Source: an uncultured Lachnospiraceae bacterium
GTDB taxonomy: Bacteria; Bacillota; Clostridia; Lachnospirales; Lachnospiraceae
Length of the DNA: 5,171 nt
Direction: 5' to 3'
Assembly: GCA_910583895.1 (NCBI GenBank)
Contig: CAJTYJ010000085.1
Location: 1 to 5,171 of the forward strand
The position numbers and the translations under genes are program-made. Of this stretch, positions 5,079 through 5,171 are shown piece after piece; position 1 is the stretch's first letter, and each line of letters begins with the position of its first letter. The notes under the pieces are model-generated. The model ran no database searches, was not told the DNA's origin, and saw only the letters and a program-made list of their open reading frames with translations.

Positions 5079-5171
5079 AAAGCGGCGAAGGAGGACACGC
5101 CAGGACCACCTGCAGGCAGTCAGAGTGTCTGTCAATAAGATGACATCAAAGGTGCAGAGCGGGAACTGTCC

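Larger units (their letters stand above)
4929..5171. other. Leader-like region downstream of the sigma-like gene, no confident gene
   Basis: This 243-base stretch holds a T-rich start (4921-4942), a TTGTCA (4948-4953) without a matching -10, two compact hairpin zones (listed separately), and GGAGG at 5090-5094 without an ATG, GTG or TTG 5-12 bases later. Frames open in parts of it (4983-5136, and 5014 to the window end) lack supported starts. I have an impression that similar DNA follows such sigma genes in other Clostridia elements; this is memory, not a checked match. It most likely is the untranslated leader of a gene starting beyond the window. Confidence 0.45.

Noticed and set aside
5014..5171. 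Open frame to the right edge as a possible partial gene
   Set aside because: The GTG at 5125 and ATG at 5140 lack ribosome binding sites, and the GGAGG at 5090-5094 is too far from either; the Arg-rich stretch is more likely the translated hairpin zone.

Overview
The window looks like accessory DNA from a gut-type anaerobic Firmicute, most likely a Lachnospiraceae or related Clostridia. The reasons are strong GGAGG-type ribosome binding sites, a Gly/Asn/Pro/Thr-rich surface protein with a C-terminal membrane anchor, and a small sigma-70-like protein of the kind found in Tn916/Tn1549-type integrative conjugative elements (ICEs). All supported genes are on the + strand. The genus is inferred from these traits; no marker gene is present.

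Layout. (1) 1-966: the C-terminal part of a cell-surface protein, entering from outside the window. It has a low-complexity linker, a beta-rich domain, an NPQT sorting-like motif, a membrane segment and a lysine tail. A perfect 8-bp inverted repeat follows at 974-994. (2) 1031-3140: a short unrecognised gene with a good ribosome binding site. It runs out of frame into a nearly full-length alkyl-sulfatase-type metallo-beta-lactamase of the SdsA1/YjcS/BDS1 family. The 137-base overlap suggests a frameshift or a deletion joint. (3) 3239-3511: an apparent ~90-residue gene whose reading frame shifts twice in compensating directions, so it is called a pseudogene. It overlaps the start of (4) 3501-3884, an orphan OmpR/PhoB-type winged-helix DNA-binding protein without a receiver domain, closed by a clear intrinsic terminator at 3891-3932. 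(5) 3933-4460: an AT-rich stretch without a confident gene but with much secondary structure: a 10-bp inverted repeat, overlapping mutually exclusive palindromes inside an outer stem, a GU-containing hairpin and a second terminator. Its right half also holds a protein-like open frame with no start codon. (6) 4476-4928: a 150-residue sigma-70 region-4-like protein with an ICE-type N-terminus. (7) 4929-5171: a leader-like region with compact hairpins and a GGAGG that has no start codon at a usable distance.

How the parts relate. The surface protein, sulfatase, broken small gene and winged-helix regulator read as cargo or chromosomal genes next to a mobile element. The sigma-like gene and its structured flanks look like the regulatory module of that element. 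I see no complete defence, CRISPR, toxin-antitoxin or biosynthetic system. The least explained parts are the structured region 3933-4260, the startless frame 4204-4460 and the doubly shifted gene 3239-3511.
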